A stretch of 64,000 nucleotides of DNA, from the NCBI RefSeq assembly GCF_014269205.2, contig NZ_JABWRY020000001.1, positions 2,604,001 through 2,668,000 on the forward strand, written 5' to 3'. The notes beneath the pieces were generated by a model. That model did no database searches. It was given only the letters and a program-made list of their open reading frames with translations, and had not been told where the DNA came from. The stretch is from Pseudomonas kermanshahensis. GTDB taxonomy: Bacteria > Pseudomonadota > Gammaproteobacteria > Pseudomonadales > Pseudomonadaceae. Position numbers and translations under genes: made by a program. Shown here piece by piece: positions 24,945-34,379 of this stretch; positions within the stretch are counted from its first letter, which is position 1; every line of letters begins with the position of its first letter.

Positions 24945-25937
24945 ATGGCTAGAGGCGGTATTAACCTGGCGCTTGTGCGCAGAGCTCGTGAAACGCTGGT
25001 TGCTCGAGGCCAGAATCCAAGCATTGACGCGATTCGTATCGAACTTGGAAATACCGGCTCAAAGACGACAATTCAGCGCTATTTGAAGGAAATAGAAGCT
25101 CATGATCCTCGGCCATCGGCTTCTCCTTCCAGGCTAAGTGATGAGCTGACTGGGCTGGTGGGCAAAATGCTGGAGCGCTTGCTGGAGGAAGGTAACGAGG
25201 CGCTGGCGCATGAACGGGCCTCCTTTGATCTTGAGCGCCAGGCAATGAAGCAGGAGGTCGGTACACTTCAAAGTCAGCTGAATCAAGCTAATGACGAGGT
25301 CGCCAAGCTGCAGTCCGCCCTGCAAACTCAGGATGAAGAGCTCAAAACGACTCATTCCTCACTGCAGGCCGAGCTCACCCGCAACGCCAGGCTCAGCCAG
25401 AGCTGCACTGATCTAGAGGTGCGGGTTCAAGAGAAGGACGGGCAGATCCAGTCCTTGGAGCAAAAGCATGCGCATGCCCGGGAGGCCCTCGAACACTACC
25501 GTGCTTCGGTCAAGGAGCAGCGAGACCAGGATCTGAGCCGCCATGAATCCCAGGTCTATCAGATGCAGCAAGAGCTGACAGTCATCCAGCAGACGCTAAT
25601 GGTTAAGCAAGAGGAGATCAGTCGACTCATTCGTGACAATGAGCGATTGATTGGCGAGAGTCGCCAGCAGACCAAAGAGGTTTCGCAGCAGCGAGATGCT
25701 CTTGAGCGCTTGAAAGGAGATCTCGGCATCGCCAACGCAGCAATTGCTCGAGGCGAAGGGGCCAAGGAGCTTTTGACACAGCAATTGGAGGCGAAGGCCA
25801 AGGAAGTAATCGACGTACGATCGGATGCTACAGCAGGCCAGCAGCGAGAGAGCGAATTGGTCATAAGGCTTGAAGAAGCTGAAGCGGAGCTCAGCACCTA
25901 CCGTACCGCCAAGGAAGTTGACGACCCTGCCCGCTAG
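24945..25937 (+). CDS. KfrA-like DNA-binding coiled-coil protein
   Basis: 330 residues. The first ~60 residues match the KfrA N-terminal DNA-binding domain (VRRARETLVARGQNPSIDAIRIELGNTGSKTTIQRYLKEIE). The remaining ~260 residues are a continuous coiled coil rich in Glu, Gln, Leu and Arg. KfrA proteins help plasmid stability and regulate their own promoters. On chromosomes such genes often accompany tyrosine recombinases, as here. It may organise the recombination synapse or the replicon; that is inference. Confidence 0.82.
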   Translation: MARGGINLALVRRARETLVARGQNPSIDAIRIELGNTGSKTTIQRYLKEIEAHDPRPSASPSRLSDELTGLVGKMLERLLEEGNEALAHERASFDLERQAMKQEVGTLQSQLNQANDEVAKLQSALQTQDEELKTTHSSLQAELTRNARLSQSCTDLEVRVQEKDGQIQSLEQKHAHAREALEHYRASVKEQRDQDLSRHESQVYQMQQELTVIQQTLMVKQEEISRLIRDNERLIGESRQQTKEVSQQRDALERLKGDLGIANAAIARGEGAKELLTQQLEAKAKEVIDVRSDATAGQQRESELVIRLEEAEAELSTYRTAKEVDDPAR

Positions 25938-26156
25938 CGCCTTAAGCAGTAAAAATTCATTCCATGCTGGGGTTGCTTGGAGTGATGCACCAATTGAGGC
26001 TTGCGTCTGTATGAGCACTCGGCGCCAGGCCGGCTAGCCATATGGCTGCAAGGCAACGCTGCTGACATTGCCTTCAGCTCATAGATGGTGGGCGACCCCA
26101 AATCCAGGTCAGCAGCTCAATGCGCAGGGTGAGCATGAGATTGCGCTGCCCTAGCA

Positions 26157-27110
26157 TTACTTTCCGTCGTTACGCCGATAGCCAGGAGCCAACTCGAGGT
26201 TATGAACACCATAAAGCGCCAATGGATTTTTCAACCAGAGCCGAAACTCAAGAGGATTGAGAGAGTGATCAGGGCTGCAGTCAACTGACCACTGGCGGAG
26301 GGCGTAACCGACCACAGCAGAGCGGAGCCGAATCCTCAGCGTAGCGCTTTCATCCATACCAAAGTCGAGCAGCGCAGTCTCTGGCCTCCCGAGCTGAGGA
26401 TGAGGAACAAGCTCCAGCTCTACTCGATTATTCCATTGATCATCCTCGTCCATTTGTTCGTGTGGGAGTACAGCTCCCTCAACCGCGCTCACACCCGTAA
26501 TACGAGTGATCGCGAAATCCCTGAATTGACCGCTCTTTCGATCAAATCCGCGCACATGCCACCTTTGGCCATTGTCGAACAGCGCATACGGAACAAACTC
26601 CCGTTCGCTTTTCTCACGCAGGGACTCGTATTCAATCCTTACCGCGTGCCCACGCTTAATCCCTCGGCAAATAGACGCAAGAGTGTCTAGCCGCGGCTTC
26701 GCAAGCTGTGGTTGAGCCAGGCAAAGGATACCTGGAGTCCAGGTGGATGGCTCTGCATCACCAAACCCTCGACTAACCCAGGTGAATACCTGCTCTGAGG
26801 TGAACTCAAAAATCGGCTTGAAATCATCGGCCGGCGTGTAGGCCTTCGTACGGGTATCAAAAGTCAGGTTCTCTGGGGCTAATCGCCGATAAAGCGCCAG
26901 GTCGCGAGTGGCTGCAGCTGTCTGTAGCTCAAAACGCTGAACGATGTCTTGGCGCGATACCGCCCCACAAAACCACGCCTGGAGCTCGATGAAAGCCAGT
27001 CGATCGCGCTGCTTCTGCGACAGCTGCGGAAGTTCTTCGGTCGAACTCACTGTATAAAACCTCAGTTGCAAGCTTGCGCCGGGATCGTTATCGTCCAAGC
27101 ACAAGATCAT
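26157..27110 (-). CDS. WYL-domain transcriptional regulator (CapW/BrxR-like)
   Basis: 317 residues. An N-terminal winged helix (QRDRLAFIELQAWFCGAVSRQDIVQRFELQTAAATRDLALYR) is followed by a WYL-type domain: VRIEYESL, REFVPYALFDNGQRWHVRGFD and FRDFAITRI, then a C-terminal WCX-like region. CapW and BrxR, with this layout, repress CBASS, BREX and other defence operons. It is divergent from the SMC operon, 75 bases away, and a 15-bp dyad covers its start codon, so it probably controls both. Confidence 0.82.
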   Translation of the reverse strand: MILCLDDNDPGASLQLRFYTVSSTEELPQLSQKQRDRLAFIELQAWFCGAVSRQDIVQRFELQTAAATRDLALYRRLAPENLTFDTRTKAYTPADDFKPIFEFTSEQVFTWVSRGFGDAEPSTWTPGILCLAQPQLAKPRLDTLASICRGIKRGHAVRIEYESLREKSEREFVPYALFDNGQRWHVRGFDRKSGQFRDFAITRITGVSAVEGAVLPHEQMDEDDQWNNRVELELVPHPQLGRPETALLDFGMDESATLRIRLRSAVVGYALRQWSVDCSPDHSLNPLEFRLWLKNPLALYGVHNLELAPGYRRNDGK

Positions 27111-27118
27111 TATGATCT
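27104..27118. promoter_or_regulatory. 15-bp dyad at the WYL gene start
   Basis: AGATCAT-t-ATGATCT is a perfect inverted repeat spanning the WYL start codon and facing the SMC operon promoter. It is a natural candidate for the regulator's operator. Confidence 0.5.
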
Positions 27119-27185
27119 CTAGTGGCGCTCATTTTAGCTGGTCGCTTGTGGGCACGCCACGTGACTCCTTCCTCAGAGGTTTGCT

Positions 27186-30100
27186 ATGTCACGTTTGCTC
27201 CGCATCGTTCTGATTGACTCTCTTTGTGCCGGCGACAAGGCCGAAGTGCTTGTTGATGCTAATACCTGCCTGACAGGTACCAATGGCATTGGTAAATCGA
27301 CCTTTCTGAAGCTCATCCCACTTTTCTACGGAGCCAGTGCCGGCAGGATGGTCAAGGCGGGGACAAACACATCCAGCTTTGCCGACCACTATCTGCCTAG
27401 CTTCACTAGCTACATCGTTTTTGAGTACCTGAATCATGAGAATGTGCCGCGATGTGCAGTGCTTCATCGCTCCTCCTCAGGGTACGCGTATCGCCTGATA
27501 AGCAGCCCATGGGATGCGGAGCTCTTGTATGTGGATCAAACCATTGGTCTTTTAGTCGAGCCGAGCAGTCTACAGCGTCGTGCTGCGAATATGCGAATCG
27601 ACTGCACTCCGGAGCTCACTCCACGCGACTACCTTAGGGTCATCCAGTACAACACAGGTGTAGCTGACCTTGAAGGCATCAATTCTTCCGACCGCAAACG
27701 CTTGATTGCAGCCCTTCGACGTACCTATTCGCTTGCACCATTTAGGCACCATTTTGGTGGTATCGATAACCTGATGTTCTCGCTTTTGGAGTCTAAAGGC
27801 ACGTTTGACTCCATGAAATCGGCTATGAAGGAGATCCTTCAGCAAGAGACTGGAGTGGAGAGCGTAGATCTCTCAGGGATGGATTTAGCTGCATTCACCG
27901 GCGCGGTTGATAGCCGTGCCAGCTACCTGATCATGGAGTCTCGCATCCGGCCGCTAATCAATCGCCTTTCAGAGCTGCATCCGCGCTTAGTAACCAATGA
28001 GGGGCAGCAAGGTCGGTTGAAACGGATTGCGGCAGACCAGCACGAAAAGGCTTTGGCTGGAAAGGTGAGCCTTCAGGAGCAGATCGAAGAGGCTCGTAAG
28101 CGCGAAAGCACTGCAACGGATGTTTACAACGACAAAAATGAAGCTGTCCAGGAGCGCCTAGGGAGCGCGCGTCGGGCAGAGAGAGAAGCAGTAGCTGATG
28201 TTGAGAAGCTGACCGCTCAACGCGCTGATTTTGAGAAAAGTATCATCCCATCTCTGATGAATGATTACATCTCAAGAACTGCGATCGAGGAAGGCCTCCG
28301 TGTCTTGAACGAGGAGCACACCGTGCTCGTTGATCAGGGCCAGGGAATCCAACACCGTTATGAAAGGCTGGAGGGAGATCTCATTCGCTCGGTTCTTGAG
28401 CGCAAGGCGAAGCGTACTCAAGAGGCCGATTCCAAGCAGGCAGATCTCAGGACACAATCGCACGCGCAACTGGAACAGCTTGAGCAACAGACCGAATCGG
28501 TTCGTGAAAAGCACGCTGCTGAACTCGAAGCCCATGATGGCAAAAATACAATTCTGGCCACTGCCCTTGCTGAGCACAGGAAGCAGGCTGCGTTCCTGGA
28601 ATCAATACGGTTGCTTCCGGAGGCTGCGGAAGCAATCCAAAATGAGCAAAAAGCTGTGCAGGCTATCCGTGACGAGCTGGACAAGATAGCGGTTGAGCTC
28701 ACCGAGCATGAAGCAGAGCAACGCCGCTTCGCTAAAGATCAACAGGCCGTAGCGGATGATCAGCAACACCTAGTAAGTCGCCGGGAACAACTGCGTGCTG
28801 AAGTGAACTTGTTGAGTCGCCAGCTCAATCCGAGTGATGACACGTTGCTGGCGTTTCTCCGTGCTGAGTGCCCTGCATGGGAGCAATCCATTGCTCGCGT
28901 TATCAATCCTGAAATTCTGCTGCGGTCTGACCTGTCGCCGACTGGAACGCTAGATACATCAGGCTTTTACGGAATTCAGTTAGATCTGGATCGGCTTCAG
29001 CCTGTAGCGCAGGCCAACAGCGATGCCATCGAGTCGAGCCTAGCACTGGCGAACCAGCACCTGGTGGAGATTGAGGAGGAACAGCAACATCTCAGTCGCA
29101 AAGCTGCTGGTCTTTCGGAGCAACGGAGGCTTCATCAGGCAGGGCAGGCCGAGATTGTTGGGCGCCAAAACAAGCATCTTGAAAACATTAAGGCCCTGCA
29201 AGGGCTGATCTCTACGTTAGAGCAGGATGGGGCTGAACAAATTGCGCACGAGCGGTCACTGTGTTCCAGCGCCGTAGCTGAGGCTTTGCAGCAACTTAAC
29301 CTTCACGGCACCCAACGCCAGGAGCTCAAGGACACTCAGCGAGAGTACGTTGAGAACCTTAAAGCTATCGTGGAGAGGATTAAGGCGGAGACAGCGGCTC
29401 AGCTGGGAGAGATCGATCGCTTAAAAAAAGCTGCCTGCGACGAGCTCGACCAGGAGAAGGAGGAAAAGCTCAAGTCTTACCATCAAGCGCGATTGAATGA
29501 GCTCACCGAAGCTGGGGTAGATGCCGCAATCATCTCAAAGCTTGAGGAAGAGATGGCAGCTATAAATGCGAAGCTCACCTTACTCAGCCAGTATCAGTCC
29601 GAGCTTCGCAACTATCAGCTCTGGCTCAAGGATGACCTTCCTAAACTGCCGGCCCTTGAGGCAGCTCGCCTTCAGGCAGCCGGAATGACGAGCCGCATTC
29701 TTGATGAGGTTCGCGAGCTGGTACAAGCCCGTAACGAGCAAGTAAGTGCATTTAGGGCCGCCCAGTCGGCGCTCAACGAACAGCTTTCACAGATCGAAGT
29801 GGGCTTGCTGATCCTCTCTTCCGTCCTGAAGCGCTTGGAGTTCACCCCTTTCGTGAACTCTGATTTGGACAGCTTGCGGAAACTTACAGCGGCCGACATA
29901 GAGAGCGAGGTGGGGCGCCTCCAGCGAGATGCCCAGAGCCAGCGGACTGAAGGCCGCAATCTCTTCCGAAAAATCGAATTGGAGGCCATGGGCGGCCCGC
30001 GTGACACTGCTGAGTACGATGCTATTCAAGACATCGCTACTCGATCACGCCACGCTGACGCAACTGGCGAGCGAGCGTGGTTCCACGCCACGCCTGAACT

Positions 30101-30914
30101 GCTGATTTATCTCGCAGAAGGCCATGACGTGCAGCGTAGCAAGCTGATTACTCGTACCCGAGCGCTTTGCACCCAGGTGGCCGAAAATCAGTCCGTGCTC
30201 AATGGCCTGCATCGGTCGATCATGGAGCTAGGCCGCAAGGCAACGAAGAAGGTGAACGAGGTACTTGCGGCGTTTCCGCAGTTCACGAATTTTGAGTTCC
30301 GAGTGGTTTCCAGGATCCACGATATCAGTGCATGGGATGATATTGATGCTCTCGTCGATCAGTACAACCGCTGGCGGGTTAAGCCAGCTGGTGAAATTCC
30401 CACAGACGCCCTCAATGAACGCCTGATCTCCATGCAACGACGGATGAAGGCTGGCGGCTGGCTTTCAACAAAGCTTGCTGACTGTTTCGACGTTTCTTTG
30501 AGCTGGATGGTCAACGGCGTGCAAAAGGTTGCCTTCAACACGGCAGACTTGGGAGATGGGCTTAGTACGGGGCAGCTCAAAATCATCGTAGGGATGATCT
30601 ATCAGGCCCTTTTTGAACTCATTCGACGAGATGCTGACTTCGATTTGCTGCTGCCGATCGATGAAGCCTTGGAGCTCGATGTGAACAACGCATATACGTT
30701 GCTCAAGTATTTCAACGCTCGTAACTCTCAGCTCATGCTGGGTTTCCCAGGCGGCGCGCCTGAGCTTATCCGGCACTTCACCCATCTCTATGCGCTTGAT
30801 CGCCGTCCTTCCGGCGCAGTTTACGTCAAACAATACCAAGCACCTGAGACTGATAGGCTGGCTGCTCTGAATGAAGAGCTGGAGCTTGATGAAGAGCAGG
30901 AGATCATCGCATGA
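27186..30914 (+). CDS. Wadjet/Mks-type SMC ATPase (JetC/MksB-like)
   Basis: 1242 residues. N-terminal head with Walker A GTNGIGKSTF (residues ~33-42); two long coiled coils around a hinge-like region near residue 600; C-terminal head with signature LSTGQLK and Walker B LLLPIDEALELD. There is no zinc hook, which fits MukB/JetC rather than Rad50. Wadjet complexes recognise circular plasmid DNA by loop extrusion and the JetD subunit cuts it. The gene leads a four-gene operon whose junctions all overlap by four bases. Confidence 0.87.
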   Translation: MSRLLRIVLIDSLCAGDKAEVLVDANTCLTGTNGIGKSTFLKLIPLFYGASAGRMVKAGTNTSSFADHYLPSFTSYIVFEYLNHENVPRCAVLHRSSSGYAYRLISSPWDAELLYVDQTIGLLVEPSSLQRRAANMRIDCTPELTPRDYLRVIQYNTGVADLEGINSSDRKRLIAALRRTYSLAPFRHHFGGIDNLMFSLLESKGTFDSMKSAMKEILQQETGVESVDLSGMDLAAFTGAVDSRASYLIMESRIRPLINRLSELHPRLVTNEGQQGRLKRIAADQHEKALAGKVSLQEQIEEARKRESTATDVYNDKNEAVQERLGSARRAEREAVADVEKLTAQRADFEKSIIPSLMNDYISRTAIEEGLRVLNEEHTVLVDQGQGIQHRYERLEGDLIRSVLERKAKRTQEADSKQADLRTQSHAQLEQLEQQTESVREKHAAELEAHDGKNTILATALAEHRKQAAFLESIRLLPEAAEAIQNEQKAVQAIRDELDKIAVELTEHEAEQRRFAKDQQAVADDQQHLVSRREQLRAEVNLLSRQLNPSDDTLLAFLRAECPAWEQSIARVINPEILLRSDLSPTGTLDTSGFYGIQLDLDRLQPVAQANSDAIESSLALANQHLVEIEEEQQHLSRKAAGLSEQRRLHQAGQAEIVGRQNKHLENIKALQGLISTLEQDGAEQIAHERSLCSSAVAEALQQLNLHGTQRQELKDTQREYVENLKAIVERIKAETAAQLGEIDRLKKAACDELDQEKEEKLKSYHQARLNELTEAGVDAAIISKLEEEMAAINAKLTLLSQYQSELRNYQLWLKDDLPKLPALEAARLQAAGMTSRILDEVRELVQARNEQVSAFRAAQSALNEQLSQIEVGLLILSSVLKRLEFTPFVNSDLDSLRKLTAADIESEVGRLQRDAQSQRTEGRNLFRKIELEAMGGPRDTAEYDAIQDIATRSRHADATGERAWFHATPELLIYLAEGHDVQRSKLITRTRALCTQVAENQSVLNGLHRSIMELGRKATKKVNEVLAAFPQFTNFEFRVVSRIHDISAWDDIDALVDQYNRWRVKPAGEIPTDALNERLISMQRRMKAGGWLSTKLADCFDVSLSWMVNGVQKVAFNTADLGDGLSTGQLKIIVGMIYQALFELIRRDADFDLLLPIDEALELDVNNAYTLLKYFNARNSQLMLGFPGGAPELIRHFTHLYALDRRPSGAVYVKQYQAPETDRLAALNEELELDEEQEIIA

Positions 30915-31558
30915 GAGACGCCCTCGAAAGCCTGTTGGCAGGACGCTTTATCTGCCGGTACTCTGCTCCAGAGCTCTACAACCAGCTATGCAACGCTACA
31001 TATGCTCGCTCCATTGAGCAAGCTCTGCAGCCACTGGGGAGGACTCTCGGTTGCTTGGGAGACCTTGAGCAACCAAGTGCGTTCTTCTCTCGCTTCGTAA
31101 ATCTGTCCCACCCTAAAGACCGCGCTGCAGCCTCAGAAGATTTCAAGCGAATCCGAGATGCAATCTGGCCGGTTGTAGAGTTTATTCAGCTATGCGCGCG
31201 TGCCGGACGTGGTGACGCCTGCCTAGCGCCCGGAGAGGAAGTATTCACTGCAGAGTTACTGAGCCAGGTAGAGAGCAGCACAATCTGTGCTGATCTGCTG
31301 CGTGATCTTGCTGGGCATACCTTTTTCCGTAAATCCAAGCGCGGCGAGAGCCACAGTGACAAGCTCTCCGTGGTGCTCAAAACGATGGAGGAGGAGGGCT
31401 ATCTGATCAGAAAGGGGACTGCATCCTCTATCTACATAGCTACTGGAAAAATGGCTTATCTCTACAGAGCCATGTCCTGGATCGTTGAGCACCAGAAATT
31501 GCTGCCCGAAGTCGAGATTGAGCCAGCCGGTGACGCGCAGAGTGAGTTCATCCTGTGA
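30911..31558 (+). CDS. MukE/JetB-like subunit of the SMC complex
   Basis: 215 residues starting in an ATGA overlap with the SMC gene. Helical, with a winged-helix-like end (DKLSVVLKTMEEEGYLIRKGTASSIYIATGKMAYLYRAM) as in MukE/MksE/JetB. It should bind the kleisin and the SMC head. Assignment is by size, order and the winged-helix pattern rather than by strong motif. Confidence 0.65.
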   Translation: MRDALESLLAGRFICRYSAPELYNQLCNATYARSIEQALQPLGRTLGCLGDLEQPSAFFSRFVNLSHPKDRAAASEDFKRIRDAIWPVVEFIQLCARAGRGDACLAPGEEVFTAELLSQVESSTICADLLRDLAGHTFFRKSKRGESHSDKLSVVLKTMEEEGYLIRKGTASSIYIATGKMAYLYRAMSWIVEHQKLLPEVEIEPAGDAQSEFIL

Positions 31559-32796
31559 GAGCAGAAGATTGGGCAACACTCGGAAAACACCTGATTGCCA
31601 ACGCCTCAACACTTGAATTGATTGTCCAGGCAGACGAAGAAGGCGCAAGCAAGCCAGAGATCATGACCAACGGCATTATGTGGCTGATCAGACAGCACCT
31701 TGTCGACGAGTTTGAGGGCAGTCTTCATCCTTCATCGCTCTTGATCGACTTGGGCGTAAGGATCAGCTCGCAGCGCTTTGAGCTTTCGGCTCCAGACCTT
31801 GAAGAGTTGCTGGTCAAGATTGAGCAGGCTTGTGAGCGCTTCCAATCAGCTAAGGATTTCTCTCACGCAGACGCTGAAAGGGAGCAAAGGTCGATTTGGC
31901 TTGCCGTTCGACAGGTGGTGACTCATCTGCGCGATGAGCATCGGGCAGCGACTGAGTTTATTGAGGGTAGGTACGGTTTTTCTCCTAGATTCGAAGACCG
32001 TCTGCGTGACATTCGGCAGGCTGTCGAACGACTGGAGCGCTTGGCTAACAAGCTCGATTCGTTTGAGTACAACAAGCTTTCAAGCTGGTGCTTCAGCGAT
32101 AGGACATTACGTCGACTGCTGATCACTACTCTTCACAATGCAGTTATGAGGGAGCGAACTCGCCTTGTTGATCTGATCAAAAGGCTCGACCAGTTGGGAG
32201 TGACTGTCAGAAAACGCAATCGCATGCGCCAGGTCGTGCTCGCCGTCGAGAGCTGGCTCCAAGCTGGGAACGTACCAGATCTGAATGACATTCTGGATCG
32301 GGCGGACGCCGCGGAGTGGGTCAGTGCTTCACCGTTAGCTATTGGAGGCCACCTTCATCCTCCAGTGGAAGACTCACAAGCAATTGACGACATGGCGCTT
32401 CTTATTCAGTCGCTGCCCGCTCCCAAGGTAAGGAAGGCGAGTGAAGATCCTAGGGCCAGGCCGCCGGCACGCGTCATACCCACTGAGGTGGAGGTCGTAG
32501 AAGCTCCAATTCCTTTTGCCCAGCCGCACCTGGAGGCGATGCTGGAGGCCTTAAAGGAGAGCCGGACACCGCAGAGTGCTAGCCGTTATTGGGCCGACAA
32601 TGCCGAACGGGAGTATGGCGTTAACGTGTGGCTGTATGCACTTGACGCCTACTATCGAAACCTTTTGGTTGTAGCGGAAAAAACTGAAATACCGTTGAGG
32701 TACGTGCTCGAACCTGTAGCCGAGCCCATGCCGAGAGGTATCGCGAACCAGGTAGTGACTGACCTAACCCTACGCATCAAGAGACGCGGCGAATGA
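31555..32796 (+). CDS. kleisin-like subunit of the SMC complex (JetA/MksF-like)
   Basis: 413 residues from GTG overlapping the previous stop. It starts with a winged-helix-like part (EEGASKPEIMTNGIMWLIRQHLV), continues with helical bundles (RYGFSPRFEDRLRDIRQAVERLERLANKLDS) and has a variable Pro-rich linker (KVRKASEDPRARPPARVIP) before a C-terminal domain. That is the arrangement of MukF-type kleisins. It should bridge the SMC heads. Position between the MukE-like and JetD-like genes supports this. Confidence 0.62.
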   Translation: MRAEDWATLGKHLIANASTLELIVQADEEGASKPEIMTNGIMWLIRQHLVDEFEGSLHPSSLLIDLGVRISSQRFELSAPDLEELLVKIEQACERFQSAKDFSHADAEREQRSIWLAVRQVVTHLRDEHRAATEFIEGRYGFSPRFEDRLRDIRQAVERLERLANKLDSFEYNKLSSWCFSDRTLRRLLITTLHNAVMRERTRLVDLIKRLDQLGVTVRKRNRMRQVVLAVESWLQAGNVPDLNDILDRADAAEWVSASPLAIGGHLHPPVEDSQAIDDMALLIQSLPAPKVRKASEDPRARPPARVIPTEVEVVEAPIPFAQPHLEAMLEALKESRTPQSASRYWADNAEREYGVNVWLYALDAYYRNLLVVAEKTEIPLRYVLEPVAEPMPRGIANQVVTDLTLRIKRRGE

Positions 32797-33641
32797 GTGA
32801 CCACAGCGTTTTACGCAGCAAGCGAAGCCTAGAGATGATCAGCACCCTCGTGCGCATGGGGCATGACAGTGTTGGGTTGGGCAAGCTATGGAAGACGATT
32901 CATCAACACTACGGAGTCGGTGAGATCAGTGGTAGCAAGCTATTGCTAAGTCCTGCTGATCGCCAAGCACTCAGGAACCTGCTGATCGATAAAGCCAAGT
33001 GGGATCCCCTTGAGGCAAGGAAGGTTGAAGGTTCAAGGATAGAGCTGGCCGGCCGCTCTCGGGTAGAGAAGGCATCTAACGAGGTCATCAGCCGAAACCT
33101 GGTACTGGTTAGCAGCCCAGAGGGTAAGGTGGTCTTGGCTGATCGCCAGTATGAGATTCCTGAAGGCGGCTCACTGGCTATCCCTGCAGATCTCGTAGCT
33201 GGGCTCGATTGTTTCGTCATGATCGAAAACCTTGAGGTTCTCTTGCAAGCACACCTCTACCAAGTGCCGGCAGAACTTGTGGGTGCTCCGTGGGTGTTTA
33301 GAGGGTCACCACAATTTTCAATCGCGTCAGCTGCAGCCTTGGCTAAAGCGACTCCGAACGTGTACTACTTCCCAGACACCGATCCTCAGGGGTTGGCCAA
33401 CAGCTTAAACGCTGCCAGTTGCTGTGGGATTGTAAGCTGCACGCTTGACGGGCTACATGAGCTGAAAGCAAGGGAGCTGGATAAGCCTCATGACTACATG
33501 ACCCAGGCGCACATGATGGATGGCTTGCTCAAGTCAGGTCATCCATTGGCGTGCCTCCTCAAGGATCTTCGCACCGGGTTTAGCCAGGAATCAATGGCTG
33601 GGCAGAAGCTGAAAGTCTGGTCTGACGCGCCCCTGGCATAG
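32793..33641 (+). CDS. JetD-like nuclease subunit with TOPRIM fold
   Basis: 282 residues, ATGA overlap with the kleisin gene. The C-terminal half shows the TOPRIM-like pattern of JetD/MksG: FVMIENLEVLL (Glu), PWVFRGSPQFS, then VYYFPDTDPQGLANSL (D-x-D-x-x-G). The N-terminal ~130 residues are the winged-helix-like part that contacts the SMC core. It is shorter than typical type I JetD (~380 residues). It should cleave plasmid DNA once the complex has trapped it. Confidence 0.75.
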   Translation: MSDHSVLRSKRSLEMISTLVRMGHDSVGLGKLWKTIHQHYGVGEISGSKLLLSPADRQALRNLLIDKAKWDPLEARKVEGSRIELAGRSRVEKASNEVISRNLVLVSSPEGKVVLADRQYEIPEGGSLAIPADLVAGLDCFVMIENLEVLLQAHLYQVPAELVGAPWVFRGSPQFSIASAAALAKATPNVYYFPDTDPQGLANSLNAASCCGIVSCTLDGLHELKARELDKPHDYMTQAHMMDGLLKSGHPLACLLKDLRTGFSQESMAGQKLKVWSDAPLA

Positions 33642-33759
33642 GACAGGTAAGTCAGTGACATGCTTCGCTGGAGCTTCTTGCTTGGCACTTTTCTCGCGTC
33701 TCTGGTGAAGGCGTTATGGCATTATCGGGTTCAGCTAGGGAAACGGGTTAGGAGCAATG

Positions 33760-34377
33760 ATGCGCGATAGGAATCACCCATTTCCATTCGACTCCCAGGC
33801 GGAGAGCGTGATGAAAGCATTCGTCAAAGAAACTGGCGAGGAGCTTCGAAATGCCCAGAAGCAGGTAGGGGGAGGCGAGAACGCCCTTGTCTTCAACCAT
33901 GGCGGCGCTTGGCAGTCTCACCACAGCTATGCGCCAGATCGAGTTGCTCAAGCACAGACGCTTTCTCATGAAACCTGGCTCGATATGGAGGATGTCATGA
34001 TAGGGCGGCTAGACGTAATCGAACGTACAAAGAAAGAAATTGTTAAGAGTATGGCTGAGAGTTTTGAGCGATTTCTCTATCAGATGCTGTCAGACACCTG
34101 TGAAGAAAGTGGGAACGTCATTGACGGAAATGGAAAAAGCATAGGGGAGCACCTGCTCGAAACTATCAATAGCATTGAGTTCTCAGTAAACAAGGATGGA
34201 ACGATATCACGCCCGGAGCTCAGGGGCAGCCCAGCCACTGCAAAGCTCATTGAAAATGATCCCTCCACTCGCTCACCAGAGTTCCAGGCCAAATTGGTAG
34301 AGATTCTGAGACGCAAGGTATCGGAGGCAATCGCACGAGAGTCCGAGCGTAAAGCAAAATTCTCCAGGAAAATGTAG
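33760..34377 (+). CDS. hypothetical protein preceding the caspase gene
   Basis: 205 residues from the second of two adjacent ATGs (AGGAG five bases upstream). Largely helical with charged segments, no membrane segment or catalytic motif recognised. It ends two bases before the caspase ATG, so it is part of the caspase-SLATT unit and may be a sensor, inhibitor or scaffold. It could also be a substrate. Confidence 0.65.
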   Translation: MRDRNHPFPFDSQAESVMKAFVKETGEELRNAQKQVGGGENALVFNHGGAWQSHHSYAPDRVAQAQTLSHETWLDMEDVMIGRLDVIERTKKEIVKSMAESFERFLYQMLSDTCEESGNVIDGNGKSIGEHLLETINSIEFSVNKDGTISRPELRGSPATAKLIENDPSTRSPEFQAKLVEILRRKVSEAIARESERKAKFSRKM

Positions 34378-34379
34378 TT

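Noticed and set aside
33660..33770. 36-codon frame with a hydrophobic start between JetD-like and the next gene
   Set aside because: Weak ribosome binding site and overlap with the following gene; could be real but cannot be supported.
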